Shown here piece after piece: positions 42,181 through 54,100 of a stretch of 64,000 nucleotides of DNA. The notes under the pieces are model-generated. The model was not told where the DNA came from. It made no database searches and saw nothing but the letters and a program-made list of their open reading frames with translations. Made by a program: the position numbers and the translations under genes. The DNA is from Chenopodium formosanum. Its lineage: Eukaryota; Streptophyta; Magnoliopsida; Caryophyllales; Amaranthaceae. Within the stretch, counting starts at the first letter, position 1, and every line of letters begins with the position of its first letter. The stretch covers positions 12,351,632 through 12,415,631 of the forward strand of contig CM044867.1 of the NCBI GenBank assembly GCA_024500155.1. Reading direction: 5' to 3'.

Positions 42181-45100
42181 ATGGCAACAATGGCTTCCTT
42201 AGTGACTTTGGGAAGCTCTGGAACGAGTTGTTCAGGAAATTTGGAGGTTTCCTTTTCATTAGTTAATAAAATTTCGATTCCTAGAAGGGTTTGTAGTTGT
42301 AATTTTCGGCATTTAGGAGGGGGGAGGAGATGGCAATATGTATCGGTGTGTAAGCTTTCGATTGTTACTGATTACATTTCTGAGCAAGGAAATGCTGTTT
42401 CTCTTGAGAATACATATAAAGGGAGTAAAGATGAGGACCTTATCTTGAAGCCTTCTCCTAAACCGGTACTAAAATCGGGGTCTAATGGGAATCGTAAATT
42501 GGGGGAAAGTTCGGGAGGTTGGGAGGAATCGAAAATTGATGCAGGCTCAAGTAATGGGAAATTAGGGAATGTGGAGGAGAGGAAGAAGGTTATTGAATCA
42601 CTAGATGAGGTATTAGAGAAGGCTGAGAGACTAGAAACCGGAAGCTCGGAATTAGATAGTAAAAATGAGAGCAAACCTGTAAATAAACCATCTCCCAGTG
42701 TAAGTACTTCAACAAATGGTAAACCTGTAAATAGCTCGGGCAAAGGGAAGCCTAACGGTGGGAAGAGTGTTTGGCGAAAGGGGAATCCGGTTGCCACGGT
42801 GCAAAAAGTAGTAAAAGAACCTCCTAAGATTGACAAGGTTGAGAGAACGGAAAATAGGATTAAGGGAGAAGAGAAGTTAGATAATCAATCACCTCAGACC
42901 TTGAGACCTCCATTGCCACCGCAGAGGCCTGATATCAAGTTGCAGGCAAGGCCGTCTGTGGCTCCTCCACCAGTGCCGAAAAAGCCGGTTTTGAAGGATG
43001 TGGGAATGTCCTCTGCAGTTGATGGGAAGGACCAGGCTGTGAAATCGAAAGAGAGAAAACCAATTTTGGTTGACAAATTTGCCTCAAAGAAAGCAGCTGT
43101 TGATCCAATGATCGCCCAAGCTGTAATTGCCCCACCTAAACCTGCGAAAATGCCTTCAGGAAAGTTTAAAGATGACTACAAGAAGAAGGGTGTTACAGCT
43201 GGTGGAGCAAAGAGGCGTATGGTTAATGATGATGATATGCATGAAGATACGTCAGAACTTGGAGTATCCATTGCTGGCGCTACAGCTCGAAAAGGGAGGA
43301 AATGGAGTAAGGCAAGTCGTAAAGCTGCTAGACGTCAAGCAGCGAGAGATGCAGCTCCTGTCAAAGTGGATATTTTAGAGGTTGGAGAAAAGGGCATGTC
43401 AACAGAAGAATTGGCAGACAACTTGGCTATCAGTGAAGGTGAAATTCTTGGTTACCTATATTCCAAGGGGATTAAACCTGATGGGGTACAAACTCTCGAT
43501 AAGGAAATGGTAAAGATGATCTGTGAACGATATGAAGTTGAAGTTTTGGATGCCGTTTCTGATGAATTGGGAGATATGGCTCGGAAAACGGAAACTTTTG
43601 ATGAAGATGACCTCGACAAACTTGAAGATAGGCCTCCCGTGCTTACTATCATGGGTCATGTTGATCATGGAAAGGTGAGTAAATGACAATCTCCTTAAAA
43701 AAATAGTAACTAAGATTGGTCATTTCTTACAAGCAAGTATTTAACATGGTTGGTCTATCTTGGCAGACAACCCTCCTGGATTATATACGAAAGAGCAAGG
43801 TAAACTTTCAACCAAAGCATTGACTGTGTTTTTTATTTTTGTCATTATAGCTGTATTTATAATGTCTCAAAACAAGAGTTTTTGGTTCTAGCAGATGATC
43901 ATTTTACTTTCATCCTTCCCTTATCTGTTGCATATTCTTAGCTGTACAGAAGTATTACTCTTTCTGTTATGCTATGTATCCTATAATAATTACTCATATG
44001 ACTATGCATTAAGTGATATTTATAGAATGTCTATTTGGTCTATCCATAAGTCTATTATTTATTAATGTCTTTACTTCATTCGAGTTTAATAACTGCGTAA
44101 TTAGGTTTCTGTGCAAGTTTGCAATGAAGTGTGACACAGCTGAATATATAATAATTTTGAGAAATTATCTATGCCAAACCTTGTTTCAAATTCATGGATT
44201 TGGTGGGATATGATGTTAGATTTTACTTTATTTTGCAGGTTGCAGCTTCGGAAGCAGGAGGGATTACACAAGGGATTGGAGCTTATAAAGTGGACGTACC
44301 AGTTGATGGCAAGTTGCTACCTTGTGTCTTTCTCGACACTCCTGGTCACGAGGTTAACTGAAGGCCCCACTCTAATTTTAATTCATATGTCAATTTGGTA
44401 TTATGTATACTTATTTTTTCATATATGCTCCAAACCTGCTCTGTTAACAAGCACAATATATGATATGTCTGCGAATAATTAATTGATATGAATCAGTTGC
44501 ATAAATCATGTTAATTGATGTATTTTACATTTTCCTTCTGTAGGCTTTTGGGGCAATGAGGGCTCGTGGAGCAAGGGTGACGGATATAGCTATTATTGTT
44601 GTAGCTGCTGATGATGGGATCCGTCCTCAAACAAATGAAGCCATAGCTCATGCGAAAGCAGCTGGTGTACCTATTGTGGTTGCAATTAATAAGGTAACCA
44701 TCATACTCTGCTATAGCAGTTCTTTTTTGGTAGTTATTGAGTACAATATACCCTAAATTTCAACCAGACCTAAGGATAGATGTTGGACACTATCTTGAAA
44801 ATTATGTATCCATGTAGCTTGGAATTGGCATAGGTTTTGAACTTGTGGTGAGGATTGCTTGAATTAGATTGGTTGACTTGTTATGTTTGCTTTTAAATGC
44901 ACACTTAAATTTTAGTTAGTTTATCTTAACTAATTCTTTTTGGTTGTTACAGATAGACAAAGATGGGGCTAATCCTGATCGTGTCATGCAAGACCTTTCA
45001 TCAATTGGTTTGATGGCAGAGGATTGGGGTGGTGATATCCCAATGGTCAAGGTATTTTTTTTAATAATAATTTAAATAATTTCCCTGAAGTTTTATTTAC

Positions 45101-48100
45101 AGCAACAATTTGACCAGCACATTTGGCGGGACATAACTTTGACCATGAATATCCGTAATTTTGTATTAGTAATTATTATAAAAAATTAATACTTCTTTTG
45201 TTCCTTTTTATTTGTCCCGCGGAGTACTTGGAATATAATATTTTATAGATAGATACATACTTTAAAACATAGTCATGTGGGATCTTATTAGATTCCTCGA
45301 TTTTTGATATCCAAATATTTTATTTTTATATTTGTCTGTAATACATAGCCTAAGATATTTTAAACACAATGTTTCATTGGACAATTGAATAGAAACGGAG
45401 GAAGTATTATGGAAATATACATCATGATCAATCCAACAACATATTACACAACATGTGCATTGTGTTATTAGTAAAATAATCAAGTCAAAGTTAGTGTATA
45501 AATTATGCAAAAGTCAAATGTTACTTTTAAAAAGAAAAAAAAGGGAGTATAAAAAATTATTTTTTCAACGAATATCCTTTGGCAGCTACTTTTTTTTTCC
45601 CTTATATTTCCAATCCCTATTGTTGGGGTGTGTAAGGGGGTTGGTTGGGGGGGGGGGGTTTGAGCGGATTCTCATCCTTGTATCTCCATATTACAGATCA
45701 GTGCACTGAAAGGTGAAAACGTGGATGAATTACTAGAGACAGCCATGCTTGTTGCAGAGGTAAGATAAAGCTAATGGTTCTTATTTAAGATTGATTTCAA
45801 TTCTTGGTTACAATATTAATGGTAAGTTACAATGTCTTATACTTCTGAAGGGCTCTTACTGTTTCTGGCTTACTCTTTTCTGCACATCTATATTGTTATC
45901 AAGTTTTGAAGGAAAGGAATTTTAGTTTGAGGCAAATATATTCATCTGCTAATGTACACTATCGATTAGTAGAAGCTGTTATTTCTTCACAAGTTCTTTT
46001 AAATTATATGAATTGGAATTCTATATTAGGTTGAACTCATTGTCTCTAAAAATCATTGCATAACAGAACTACACCCAGTCACCTAGATATCAAGGTTGCA
46101 AACCAAGGCCGATTATCCTGAGCATTTTAGAGTTACATTACTTACATATACTCTTGTCTCTCTAAAAGTTTACTCGCTCTGTCCCACAGGTTACTCATTA
46201 CTTTTGGTTTACGATATTAGGAGAAATATGATGGCGGGAATGTGTTGAGACAATCATGCATGTTTAACACAGTGGAAAGTTTTAATTATTTAATATAAAA
46301 AAGATAATTATTTGGATTTTCAATGTATATTGTGAGTTGTCGTATACGGTATTCAATGAGACAATGAATATGTTTCTTTAGGTAGTTTCCTACTTTCCTG
46401 TAGGTTGTATCCTTAATTTGGTTATCCTTTTAAAATGTGCTGTATTGCTGTATATGCAACTCTGATGCAGATGAGGGGTCTTCGTCTTCTTGCAGGATGC
46501 ATAAATATGTTTTTTTTTTCCCTTACACCTGATTGTTCTTGTGTTAATACCTTGCTAGCTTTACGCACTCTTTTGCTTATTAACCTGTAGCTATGTTTAA
46601 AGGCATCCTTACACCCTTACCTACACACCGTCACTTCATAGTTTTATCTCTCTTTCTTATATTGTTCTTTTCTCTTTCCGTGTTATGTTTATAGCTGCAA
46701 GAGTTAAAGGCAAATCCTCACAGGAGTGCAAAGGGCACTGTAATTGAGGCTGGTCTTGATAAATCAAAAGGACCTATTGCCACTTTTATTGTGCAGAAAG
46801 GCACCCTAAGAAAAGGGGATACAATTGTCTGTGGTGAAGCATTTGGGAAGGTTGGTAACAATTGCTGTGAACTTTAGTTCTTAAAGAGTTACAGTTAGAC
46901 ATTTTCTCACTTGATTTTTCTGATTGAAGGTGCGTGCCTTATTTGATCATGGAGGGAATCGTGTGGATGAAGCTGGTCCATCTATCCCTGTTCAGGTTTG
47001 CTTATGTGTAGCTGTTTTTTTTTTCCTTCCCGGTGATGCTTTACCATCTTCAATGAATTAAACCAACTATGGTAATTAACACCCACAATTATAAGAATAA
47101 TTGGGTATCTAAAAATGTATGCCAAATTTGCCTACGCTAACTAATTTCTAGTTGATTCCCATGATGCCATTACCAATTTGCCAGTATGTATCACTGCCTA
47201 CCCTACAGGACATTAGTGCACAAAAGACTAACTGATAGTCCTTTTGAACCAGTCTATTTAATAATGTACCTTTGTGGCTTATTGGACGGACCACTTCTCC
47301 AACATTATTTTCTTACCTACGAGCAAATTTTTACCAGGTTATAGGATTGAATAATGTTCCATTTGCTGGTGATGAGTTTGAAGTAGTGAGTTCTCTTGAC
47401 ATAGCTCGTGAAAAGGCAGAGGCTCGTGCAGTCTCTATAAGGGATGAGCGCATAGCTACTAAGGCTGGAGATGGTAAGGTTACCTTGTCATCTTTGGCTT
47501 CAGCAGTTTCATCTGGGAAGATGGCTGGTTTGGACTTGCACCAGCTAAATATTATTCTAAAGGTTGATCTACAGGTAAGGTGTCATTGCTTTTCTTGCTG
47601 TACTAATTATTAATGATGTATGCGTGATAGTTTTTATTTCCATAACTGATTGGGGGTTTGAGTTTCAGGGGATGGACTGAATTTTAATTTTAATTTTTTT
47701 GTAAGTTAATATGTTTATTGTTTCCAACTAATTATAAGAAGTGTGTGTATGTTTTCAACACGGTCTTCAGCTTTTTATTTAGATATTTATTTTTTTAATA
47801 ATTAATATGCCATTAGTTTGTCATTGCCCCTAATTTCCACCTTAGTGCCTAATCCGGCTGTACTATGGTTAATTCCCTAATCAAATTTTTGGGATGCTAT
47901 AGGCTCTCGTGGTTTGGTAATTTGGTTTAGAAAATGGCAATTCTTGTGTGGTAAAAACTGGCCGAGTCTTGATAACATTTGAACTGCATAGGTTGTCCAA
48001 GATTAATTATATGTTTCATGTGAATAAGTTAGTTGTTGATCCATAATTCCATTGCATGGTGTTTTGCTTGTTAAGATGGGAAACAAGTTGTCATTCAACT

Positions 48101-51100
48101 TGTATTGCTTGTCTAGCATTATATGTGAAACTTAAGTTCAACTTCATCACCACAGTATAATAACCTGATGAAAGATCCTTTTATTTGTATATTTCTGAAC
48201 CAATAATCTGCGTATCTCTTTTAGGATGATGTTCAATTTCTAAAAGATATTAGGGAGTATTTGATTAAGCCATGAACTTTATCTATCTTTCACTTTTCAA
48301 ATTTAGAGCTGGCATTTGACTGACTTTCTGGTTACTGTGGATATTAAACTACTAACTTCATGCTATTTGAGAGAGAAGGGAAAGGAAAGGAGAAATTTAG
48401 GCATGTGACACGTTGATTTATTTTCAAATGACACACCTCATGCATTTGAAGAAAACATGTATATGGCTATATGATATGTAAAAAAGGAAAACATACAGGG
48501 GTACCACATCAGATAATATACTTCGTAGTTCGTCTATTATATTACTATCATGGATTTGAAGGCCACTATAGTAAAATAACCCTTTGAATTTATTTTTCAG
48601 TTACGATCCCTCATAGTGATTAGAATAACTTGGAGAGAGAGACAGAGATTATATCTAAAGCTCTCGAATTTTGTAATCTTTGATAGGGGTGTTGGAGATT
48701 CTATAACATTGTTGAACAATGTAGAAAGGTATTTCAGTCATGCTTAAAAGAGATGACGTCAACTAGTTGTCAATATTCAATAGGGGTATGAAACACAGGT
48801 ACATGTCAAAATTCAAACTGGGACTGAAGTATGTTGCAACAAGCTCCTCTAGATTTTGTCCAAAATTATATTGATTACGTTATCTGTTAATCTTTTCTAT
48901 TCACTTCCTCAAAGTGTGTTCCATGAGGCCATGTTGCAAAAAAATGGAGGAAGTATCTTACTTAGAATCACATACTAAAAAGACAAGGGCTAATTTACCA
49001 GCTATGTTAAATTACCCTCAGAAAAGATTTAACTACAATAGGTATCCAAACCATATTCCTGGGCTATATTGAATTTATATTATTCCTTGTTTATTTTCTT
49101 CATCTTTATATAGTCCCTTCCTGGGCTGTATTGAATCTATAACGTTCCTTATTTTATTCTGCAGAGGACTCAATCTTAAACCAGCCTTGAGTTCTTAACT
49201 GCAACCAAATCTTCATAGTGGGTTTTAAGTTATTGTAATGCCTTAAGAAAAATTAAAATAACATTTTTAGGTCTCAAAATTTAAATAATATTACAAAAAA
49301 AAGGCATCTTTATGCGTCGAAAGCTCCTTGAGGCATCTTAGAGGCTATGACCCTCTTCTTTGGTGGACAGTACATTTTAGATGACTCGAGTTGGTTGAGT
49401 ATACCCAATTTCATACCTATAGAACTTTTTACTTTTTTTTTTTTTTTTTTTTTTGGTCTGAAACATTATTGGATAATTCTTTATTTAAAGAGGACATCTA
49501 TTAGTGGCTATCTAAATCAGATTAGAGGTTATTATTTGTTATATTGCTTTCCTTGCACTGTCGTGCCGTGATCGTAAGGGATGGAGGAGGAAGATTTTTG
49601 TGGATGACTATACAGAATAATCACTTTTGGTTCATTTAGTTGACCCCACTTATGGGACTGATTGATTGATACTACGTATATGATATTGAAGTTCTATCCC
49701 TTTAAATCATGAACTGCTGCTGTAAGTCATTCACCCTTAGGCAGAGCTTTTAGTTTACTAATAAATCTGGATTAAAGACATGCTTAATTGGAGCTGACAG
49801 GCTTTAATTAATTTGACATAATAATGTTTTATTGATTATAAATCTGGAGATTTCTTATTGTAACATCGCGATGAATATATATGTGGAATATACCTTTTTA
49901 TGTATGTTCATATTCAGAATGAGACCAAGGGATTTTTTCAGAAACATGTCTAGTTATAGTAACAGCTTGATTTTCATGATGACATGATTAGAGAATTGTG
50001 TATTTATTGGTTGACTTGATGTACTTTTTGTTGTCAAGGATGCAGAACTATTAGTGAGCATGTGTCTGTTAGTTATAAGTAAACTTCTGCTTTTGGTTTC
50101 TTTCTTTCTTCTTTTTCTATTTATTTATTTATTTTTTAATTTTTTTGAAACTTTTTTTTTTTATTTATTTTTTTATTTTTTAGAATCATTGCGTGATGTT
50201 TCTCTTATCCATTTTCTATTTTGCACTACCTATTACAGGGCTCAATTGAAGCACTGAGACAGGCCCTGGAGGTTCTTCCTCAGGTTAATGTTTCTTTGAA
50301 GTTTCTCTTGCAAGCAACAGGAGATGTTAGTACTAGTGATGTTGATCTTGCAGTTGCTAGTCAAGCTATAATCTTGGGGTTCAATGTAAAGGCACCTGGT
50401 TCTGTTCAAAAATATGCTGATAACAGAGGTGTTGAGATTCGGCTATACAAAGTCATTTATGATCTAATTGATGATATGCGACGTGCAATGGAAGGATTGT
50501 TGGATCCTGTAGAGGTAATTTTGTTGAACTCTGCTAATTGGGGTACATCCGTTTTGCGGATATATACATTCATGGTGTAGGAAATCTCGTTAGACATCTG
50601 GTTTGATCCCAACTTTGCTCCATCTGCCAATATTAATCCCAACTTTGCGATGGGAGCGGCTTTGGTATAAAGTTGGGATTAATAAAAAATAAACGAAAGT
50701 TGGGATTAATATTGGCGGACAGAGCAAAGGGATTAATCATGGCAATTTTTTCCCTTAATTTAAGTTATAGTTTTATGTTTTTTATTTTTTTGTTGGGGTT
50801 GGGGGGGGGGGGGGGGGGGGGAGTTGTGAGTGCTAGATGGTGGTTGGGTGAGGGTCTTGCAATGCATAGCTGTTGTAATGATTGCCCAGTATTCTGGAAA
50901 GATAAGACATTACTGGTTTGGCTTTATATTAAAGCTCCTCTGGGTGAACAGATATAGGATGCACCTGTAAATTTCATGATAATAAACATACTAATTAAGG
51001 ACAGAAGCTCCTAATGAAAATCAACGATTAAATTTTATTGGTGTCAATTCAACTATTATATTGGCACACCTATGGTGCCCTTATTCAGTTATAAGTGGTA

Positions 51101-54100
51101 CTGTCAATTTCGAGGGTTACTCTCCTAAAAATTGACATGAGTGTGGAAATATATATCTGATTATAAGTATCTCTTTCATATGCCTTTCTTGTACAGATAA
51201 ATGTACTCCCTCCGTCCCTAAATTACATTCCTCCTTTCTATTTTTGGTATTCCAAAATTACATTCCTCCTTTCTATTTTTGGTAAGTTTTTTTTTTTAGT
51301 AAATCAACTCTCTTTTTTTGTTTTATATTTAATGCTTTCTCACTCATCCTTACCTAATTTCACTCATATCCTTGTGCCAAATTACAATGAATATGATTGG
51401 TTTAAATTTTTTAATTAGAAGAATGTGATTGGTCCTTTTTTTTGCAAAGGATTGATGACTTGTCATGAGTAATAACTAATCTATCTTTGTACTTCCCATT
51501 GCATTATCTAATTATTGTTATTTGTCTTATTCTTCCCTCCTTAATTCCGTGTAAATCTCCAAAGAGGAATGTAATTTAGGGACGGAGGGAGTATCAACAT
51601 TTGAAGTTTATAATTTTTGTTAAAATTCTTCTATGTTCATGTGTCAGCCTATCTTCCATCTTGTGGTTCCAAAATAACTGAGGAATCTAGTTGATATAAC
51701 TCTTGGCTAAGGAATTCATACTCATTGATGTGTGGAGTTTTGACACAAGATATTGAAGAGTGAAAGTAACCTAGGTGTTTACTAGCCCTCTCCCTGTGTT
51801 TGTACATAGGTTAGGCTCACCAGTGAGGAGTGGGGTCATCAAGTGTCACTAGCTCATTACTAAAAGCAGAGTTTACACTAATTAGGGATAGGGGTCAGGT
51901 ATATAACATAATAAGGAATTAGTCCACCTTATCTACAAATTGACATCATTGATCAAAAGTATGGCATTGTATATCAAACATAGGTATTACTCTTTGCTTT
52001 CCCTTATTTGAAACAATAATAATCAGTTATCTACGGCTTAGTGAAGTTGATGAAAATTACGTGTTGAAACTTCTATTGCCTTGGTAATTTATTACCCTTC
52101 TATTGCCTTGGTAGTTTATTACCCTCTTCATCCCAACTTGGAATTAGGGCAAGAAACCTAAGGAGGGAAAAAGTAGATAGAAAAAGTTAATCAGTGGATG
52201 TGGTCATGTGGGTCTTACAACTACCGCTCATACAGCTCCTAGCCAACAAGCATTTAGTCTTCCTCTACAAAGAATGCTTCGTCTTCAATGGGGTCTGTGT
52301 TTTTTTTTTTTTTGTTAGGAAATGCATTGGTATCCTAAACTTTCCAGTTACATTGAGTTGGTAATTTGAACTATGAAGTAATTGTGCATTGATAAAGTTA
52401 GTGGTAGATTATATAAAATGAGAAAATAAGTCGAGTTGGCAATTATGGAGTGTAGAGTATAATTTTTTATCAAATTTCATGAGAATGTTTATTTTTTTAA
52501 AATTTTTTATTTGGTAAGTAAGTTTTATTGCACCAAATTGCGAAACAATCAAGCTCCCAGGAATACAAACTACTTAGGCCAAAGCAGCCTAAAGCAATCC
52601 TATACAACAAACTATACAGCAAACTCAATTATACAATCAAAGTTTCTATCCACTCTCTTTTTTGTACATTTGTTTTCTAGTTATTCACACCTATCAGCCT
52701 AGCTTTAACCTCACTCTTTATCTGTCTAGCTACAACAGAATGTGCATAATCCTCTGCTCCCAATAAGCTGTATTCTTCACCTTCCAGATCTGGTGAAAAA
52801 CAGCCAGAATGCAAGTGTTAAGAACACTTCTCTGAAATCTAGACTTCAACCTGGTGCAATCTCTAGTGATAGTATTGAATACTATTTGGCTCAAACCCAA
52901 TCCATCTCCAGTGTTACTATATCTGCATTTACAGAATAAATGCTCATGAGTTTCTTCCCTTCAGCACAAAGTAAACAAAGCTTATCATCCTGCTGCAAGC
53001 TCATATGTAACCTGTCTCGAGGTTTTAATCTCTTCTGAATAGCCAACCAAGCAATGAATTGGGGCTTAGGAACAACTTTCTTTTTCCAGACCAAGATATC
53101 CCATCTGCATCTTTGATTTCCAGCAGTGAGCAGATCATAACTCTTTTTAATGTCATATTTACCCTGCCAATCGAGGCAGGAGTATAAACACTCTTCAGTT
53201 TCTCCTTTACTTCACATACTTGCTTCCAATACCAACTGCAGTCAGCATTATGCCTGTAATTCATCCAATTCTGCCCCTTTAAATAGACACCGTTCACCCG
53301 TTTAACCCAAAAGGTTCTCTTGTTTTTGACAACAGCCCAAACATTTTTACCCATTGTATTGCTATTTTTCCCATGCCAAAGAAAGTTTGATATTCCCAAA
53401 AATGGATTTAGGCAGTACCATTATTTGACATCAATAAACCTGGATACTCATGAACACTGAATTTACCAGGACTAGTCTAGCAGCAGAGAGATTCCTAGTG
53501 CTCCAGGTCTTAATCCTAGCACTAATTTTATCAATCAGGTGTTCACATTCATCTGTAGATATTCTCTTAGAGCATATAGGTACTCCCCAGTATCTAAATG
53601 GTAAGTTACCTTTTACAAACCCAGTGATACCCAGCACCTCATGAACCAAACTGTCATATTTCATGAGAATGTTACATCAACTTGATAATTTTATGATATT
53701 ATCAAGTAGTCATGTTAAATATAGGTCCTTAAATATTGCTTTCTTTATGGGCTCTATCGTAAAATTAACTTTTTGATTTTGGCTCATGTTTTAAGAGTAT
53801 TAGCATGTATGTAAATAAAATAAAAATAAAAATTAGAAGTTGACGGAGAGAGATAAAAATAGATACATATAGTAAAAATAAGAAGATTTATTCCCTGCAT
53901 CTCAAAATTAAAATAAGTTTTTTTAAGAACATGGCACTAAATAAATGTTTCCAAAAGTCTTTGGTGCTTAAACATTATTCCCTATGTCTCAAATTAAACT
54001 TCATGGTTAACAATTGCTGTATGCTTGTGGATAAAATAGTAGAATAAAAATCTGTACATGAGGCGAGGAAAGAACGAGATAGTACAGTAATGTTGGTATA

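Noticed and set aside
44171..44482. 103-residue frame across IF-2 exon 3
   Set aside because: Reads exon 3 in the wrong frame and runs into introns.
47272..47613. 113-residue frame starting MWLIGRTT
   Set aside because: Its first part is intron 8 of IF-2; only the region from 47338 is exon 9.
48880..48960. Another Stowaway MITE in intron 9 (ATGGAGGAAGTAT string)
   Set aside because: One end resembles a terminus, but no convincing inverted partner with TA duplication was found.
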